From assembly GCA_902612125.1 (NCBI GenBank), contig CACMBV010000009.1, positions 17,473 through 81,472 on the forward strand: a stretch of 64,000 bases of DNA, written 5' to 3'. Made by a program: the position numbers and the translations under genes. Position 1 is the stretch's first letter; every line of letters starts with the position of its first letter. This DNA comes from an uncultured Verrucomicrobiota bacterium (lineage in GTDB: Bacteria; Verrucomicrobiota; Verrucomicrobiia; Opitutales; Seribacteraceae). Shown in pieces: positions 61,436 to 64,000 of the stretch. The notes below the pieces were generated by a model. The model made no database searches, was not told the origin of the DNA, and worked only from the letters and a program-made list of their open reading frames with translations.

Positions 61436-62776
61436 CTAAATATGTTCCGAGACAAGTTTCATAACATTGAAAAACACTTTTTCGATTAAATTTTCTTCTT
61501 CAGCTTCGACTAGTATTCGCAACTTTGGCTCCGTCCCGGAATATCTAATCAAAACTCGTACCTTCTTGCCAAGTTCAAGATTAATTTGTTTGAGGTATCG
61601 ATTGAGGTTTTCAAATGAGGAGACAGGTTTTTTGGTATAAGTCTCTAATCCAACCGACCTGGATGGCCAAAGTTTGATCTGATCCGTTAAGATGGAGATG
61701 TCAGATTGAAATTCCGTGATGCATTTTAAAACCGACAGGGCAGAGAAAAGCCCGTCTCCGGTGTTTAAATAATCAGAGCAAATAATATGTCCTGACGACT
61801 CACCCCCCCAATTGTAATTTTTTTTCTGCATAAGGGCGAAAACATTGCGGTCGCCAACATCTGATCTGCTAAGTTTGATGGAGTTGTCAGCCAGGAATTG
61901 CTCTAAGCCAGAATTGCTATAAATAGTGGCAACAAATCCGTCTGATTGCAGGGAGCCATTTTTTTGGGCGTGTACGGCTAGGATTCCTAAAATCTTATCA
62001 CCGTCTATTTTGAAACCACTTTTGTCCACGAAAACGATACGATCTCCATCTCCGTCATGAGCTAGTCCCAGGTCAGCATTCTCCTCAGTGACTCTTTGGG
62101 ACAGACCGTCTGTAAATTCTGAGCCAGCGAGGTCATTGATCATTCCGTTTCCCTGGTTTATACAAATTACTTCGGCCCCAAAAGATTCAAGAGCCAGGGG
62201 GGAGATTCCCAAAGTAGCACCGTTAGCCAAGTCGATGACGATTCTCTGACCTGCTAAAAATTGGGGCGCAAACCATTTAGAGAGGTTTTGAATGTAGGCA
62301 TTTATGTATGGTGTGTTTTCGATTGTTTGGGCCGTCAGATCTTGAGGCAAAACTACCTGTTCTGAAATGTAACTCTCGATGCTTCTTTCCTCATCCATCG
62401 TCAGTTTTCCACCCTCATGGGAAATAATCTTAAGGCCATTATCGCTGTGTGGATTATGAGATGCAGTCACCATAATCCCGCCCAATGCATGCTGATTAAT
62501 TATTGAAAAAGCAAGGGTAGGGGTGGGTAAAACTCCTAGATTCAATGCCCTAAAGTTTTTCTCCTTCAACCCGTGCAAGCAACTTATAAGAAGTTTGTCT
62601 CCTGATGGTCGGGTGTCTCGCGCAAGCAGTATAGGTTTGGATTTATCACATTTTTTTTCTTCAAGGAACCTTGCAAATGCAACGCCCAGAGAATAGGAAA
62701 ACTTTTCATTAATAATTTCACCACCATATGGCCCCCGAATTCCGTCCGTACCAAAGTATCGTAAGGTTTCGGACAT
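61436..62776 (-). CDS. glmM: Phosphoglucosamine mutase
   Basis: A 446-residue alpha-D-phosphohexomutase of GlmM length, converting glucosamine-6-phosphate to glucosamine-1-phosphate for peptidoglycan and LPS precursors. It starts with LRYFGTDGIRG, has the phosphoserine loop TASHNPHSDNG with S106, the metal loop DGDGDRIVFVD, a sugar-binding GGESSGHI and the phosphate-binding RYSGTEPKLRILVE. Its product can feed a UDP-sugar pyrophosphorylase such as the one at 22793-24163. Its ATG shares one base with the trpD stop (TAATG at 62776), so translation is coupled to trpD. Confidence 0.95.
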   Translation of the reverse strand: MSETLRYFGTDGIRGPYGGEIINEKFSYSLGVAFARFLEEKKCDKSKPILLARDTRPSGDKLLISCLHGLKEKNFRALNLGVLPTPTLAFSIINQHALGGIMVTASHNPHSDNGLKIISHEGGKLTMDEERSIESYISEQVVLPQDLTAQTIENTPYINAYIQNLSKWFAPQFLAGQRIVIDLANGATLGISPLALESFGAEVICINQGNGMINDLAGSEFTDGLSQRVTEENADLGLAHDGDGDRIVFVDKSGFKIDGDKILGILAVHAQKNGSLQSDGFVATIYSNSGLEQFLADNSIKLSRSDVGDRNVFALMQKKNYNWGGESSGHIICSDYLNTGDGLFSALSVLKCITEFQSDISILTDQIKLWPSRSVGLETYTKKPVSSFENLNRYLKQINLELGKKVRVLIRYSGTEPKLRILVEAEEENLIEKVFFNVMKLVSEHI

Positions 62777-63837
62777 TACTTGAAAAAACTACTTACTTTT
62801 TCCAACCACTGCTTGACGGTTCCGTTCACCAGGAGAGATTCAGCTAATTCCATTCCTTCTCCCATAGAGCAGCATCTACCCTGAATCCAAAAAGCGGTCG
62901 CGGCGTTCATGAGTACGGTAATTCGCAATGTATCTGGAGCATTTCCGTCGAGAAGGCTCTTCATAATTTTAAGGTTTTCTGCAAGATTGCCTCCGCTCAA
63001 GTCAGAGTAATTACCAGTTTCAACCTTCCATCTTTCTGGAAGCCATTTTTCGATTCGTTCCGTAGCAAGCTCACCAATTCCAAAAACCTGATTTGCTCCG
63101 CAAGAGGTTAATTCATCCACCCCTGTGATCTGAGAATCCCTGACCTCTCCATGCACAACCAACCCGGACCTTACATTGTTTGAAGTGAGAGCTTTTCCAA
63201 TCCTTGATAAATAAATAGGGTCGAATACTCCAAGAAGTTGATTGCGAGGCTTTGCGGGATTGATGGTAGGACCTAGCAGGTTGAAAATCGTAATAATTCC
63301 CGCATTTGCCAGCGATTTCCTGACTGGAGCAATGTGCTTGAAAGCAGGATGAAAATGGGGAGCAAAGAGAAAAGTGAAGTTTAATGATTTCATACATTCA
63401 CGAATCTTTTCGATTGGGGGATCCAGGGGAATTCCAATGGCTTCGATTAGGTCGGCACTCCCACATTTGGAGGATATCGAGCGATTCCCGTGCTTGATAA
63501 CAGGTACTCCCGCACTTGCGACGACAAAGGAGACAAAACTGGAGATGTTAAAACTTTGGGCTTTGTCCCCACCAGTTCCGCAAAGATCAATCGCATGAGG
63601 GGCAAACTCCTGTAATTGCGGATCAACCGACATTTTACGAAATTCCCTGATGAAAATAGAAAATTCTTCGTATGTTTCCCCCTTCTGTGCGAGTGCTTTA
63701 AGAAAATTCTGCTTATGCAGAGGAGAGATCGATTCCCGGGTTAACTCACGAATACATAAGGAAAGTTCCTCCTCGGGGAGATCAAGCCCCATTTTTAGGT
63801 TTTCGGTGCAGACAGAAAGTTGATCCTTATCATTCAT
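62776..63837 (-). CDS. trpD: Anthranilate phosphoribosyltransferase
   Basis: A 353-residue TrpD, joining anthranilate to PRPP in tryptophan synthesis. The PRPP motif DLCGTGGDKAQSFNIS and the following KHGNRSISSKCGSADLIEA are diagnostic; LGPTINPAKPRNQLLGVF is also typical. No glutamine amidotransferase domain is attached. No other trp gene is seen nearby, so it is separated from the usual trp operon and instead coupled to glmM by a 1-base overlap. Confidence 0.95.
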   Translation of the reverse strand: MNDKDQLSVCTENLKMGLDLPEEELSLCIRELTRESISPLHKQNFLKALAQKGETYEEFSIFIREFRKMSVDPQLQEFAPHAIDLCGTGGDKAQSFNISSFVSFVVASAGVPVIKHGNRSISSKCGSADLIEAIGIPLDPPIEKIRECMKSLNFTFLFAPHFHPAFKHIAPVRKSLANAGIITIFNLLGPTINPAKPRNQLLGVFDPIYLSRIGKALTSNNVRSGLVVHGEVRDSQITGVDELTSCGANQVFGIGELATERIEKWLPERWKVETGNYSDLSGGNLAENLKIMKSLLDGNAPDTLRITVLMNAATAFWIQGRCCSMGEGMELAESLLVNGTVKQWLEKVSSFFK

Positions 63838-63899
63838 TGACTATGCAATTGATTCTGGAATAATGATGTTTTTGTTTGATTTCTCTTTTAGAAGTATTC

Positions 63900-64000
63900 A
63901 TGCCAATTCGCCAAACCTTTTTCTGTCTTTTTCTGTTTTCTTCCATGCTTTTTTCCGAAGAAGTTGGTTTAAATCAAGAAATGAAAGTAGAAACAGAGGG
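63900..64000 (+). CDS. Secreted protein, partial (N-terminus only)
   Basis: An ATG at 63900 opens 33 codons that run off the right edge. The visible sequence MPIRQTFFCLFLFSSMLFSE is a convincing Sec signal peptide, followed by polar residues. It is divergent from trpD with 62 bp between the start codons. A TTG ten codons upstream (63876) is in frame but would disrupt the signal. The function cannot be told. Confidence 0.6.
   Translation, partial: MPIRQTFFCLFLFSSMLFSEEVGLNQEMKVETE

Overview
The window reads as chromosomal DNA of a free-living, probably marine, member of the PVC superphylum, most likely Verrucomicrobiota of the Opitutae/Puniceicoccales kind. This is inferred from gene content: two large secreted PVC-type CxxCH dehydrogenase proteins, a DUF1549/DUF1553 plus DUF1501 pair, several sulfatase and glycosidase genes, a SWIB-domain protein, MORN-repeat lipoproteins and a fused two-part GcvP. 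GC content looks moderate (mid-40s by eye). I see no transposase, phage gene, CRISPR array, integron or rRNA.

Layout. 1-2944 (minus) holds an EboD-type sugar-phosphate cyclase, an HD-like protein and a SAM-dependent methyltransferase that runs off the left edge. 3188-4336 is a secreted FG-GAP protein facing an ADP-ribosylglycohydrolase-like gene. 5361-15287 (plus) is a five-gene exported operon: SGNH-like protein, 1144-residue PVC dehydrogenase/cytochrome, glycerophosphodiesterase, PhoD-like phosphatase, and an alpha/beta hydrolase-SGNH fusion. 15675-18589 carries small stand-alone genes: SWIB, secreted trypsin-like protease, double CDGSH protein, small membrane protein, Bax-inhibitor-1 family protein. 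18972-38564 (minus) is a long exported catabolic block: esterase, sulfatase, GH127, a putative alpha/alpha-barrel glycosidase, sulfatase-DUF1080, GYF_2-DUF1549/1553, Tat-exported DUF1501, UDP-sugar pyrophosphorylase, esterase, and a second PVC cytochrome. Start/stop overlaps and very short gaps tie its central five genes together. 38672-40760 holds a Fur-family regulator and a Tat-exported Gfo/Idh/MocA oxidoreductase.

From 40882 onward the content is mainly housekeeping: dcd, a SufU-like protein lacking most cluster ligands, a UvrD-family helicase, proB, frr, pyrH, tRNA-Gln, a MORN/NPF lipoprotein, an S4 protein, an XRE regulator, tatC, ppdK, hflX, gcvP, a second MORN lipoprotein, tRNA-Ser, a TPR protein, glmM and trpD. 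The start of a secreted protein runs off the right edge.

The genes suggest a polysaccharide and phosphoester scavenger. Sulfatases and glycosidases would strip sulfated, arabinose- or galactose-containing glycans outside the cytoplasm, PhoD- and GDPD-like enzymes would release phosphate, and periplasmic cytochrome-linked dehydrogenases would oxidise products. Several exported proteins carry Tat signals, and the local TatC is itself unusual: its first periplasmic loop appears to contain an inserted sterile-alpha-motif-like domain. That insertion, the tightly coupled sulfatase/DUF1549/DUF1501 operon, and the ligand-poor SufU homologue are the items most worth following up. All function calls rest on reading translated sequence by eye; no database search was run.
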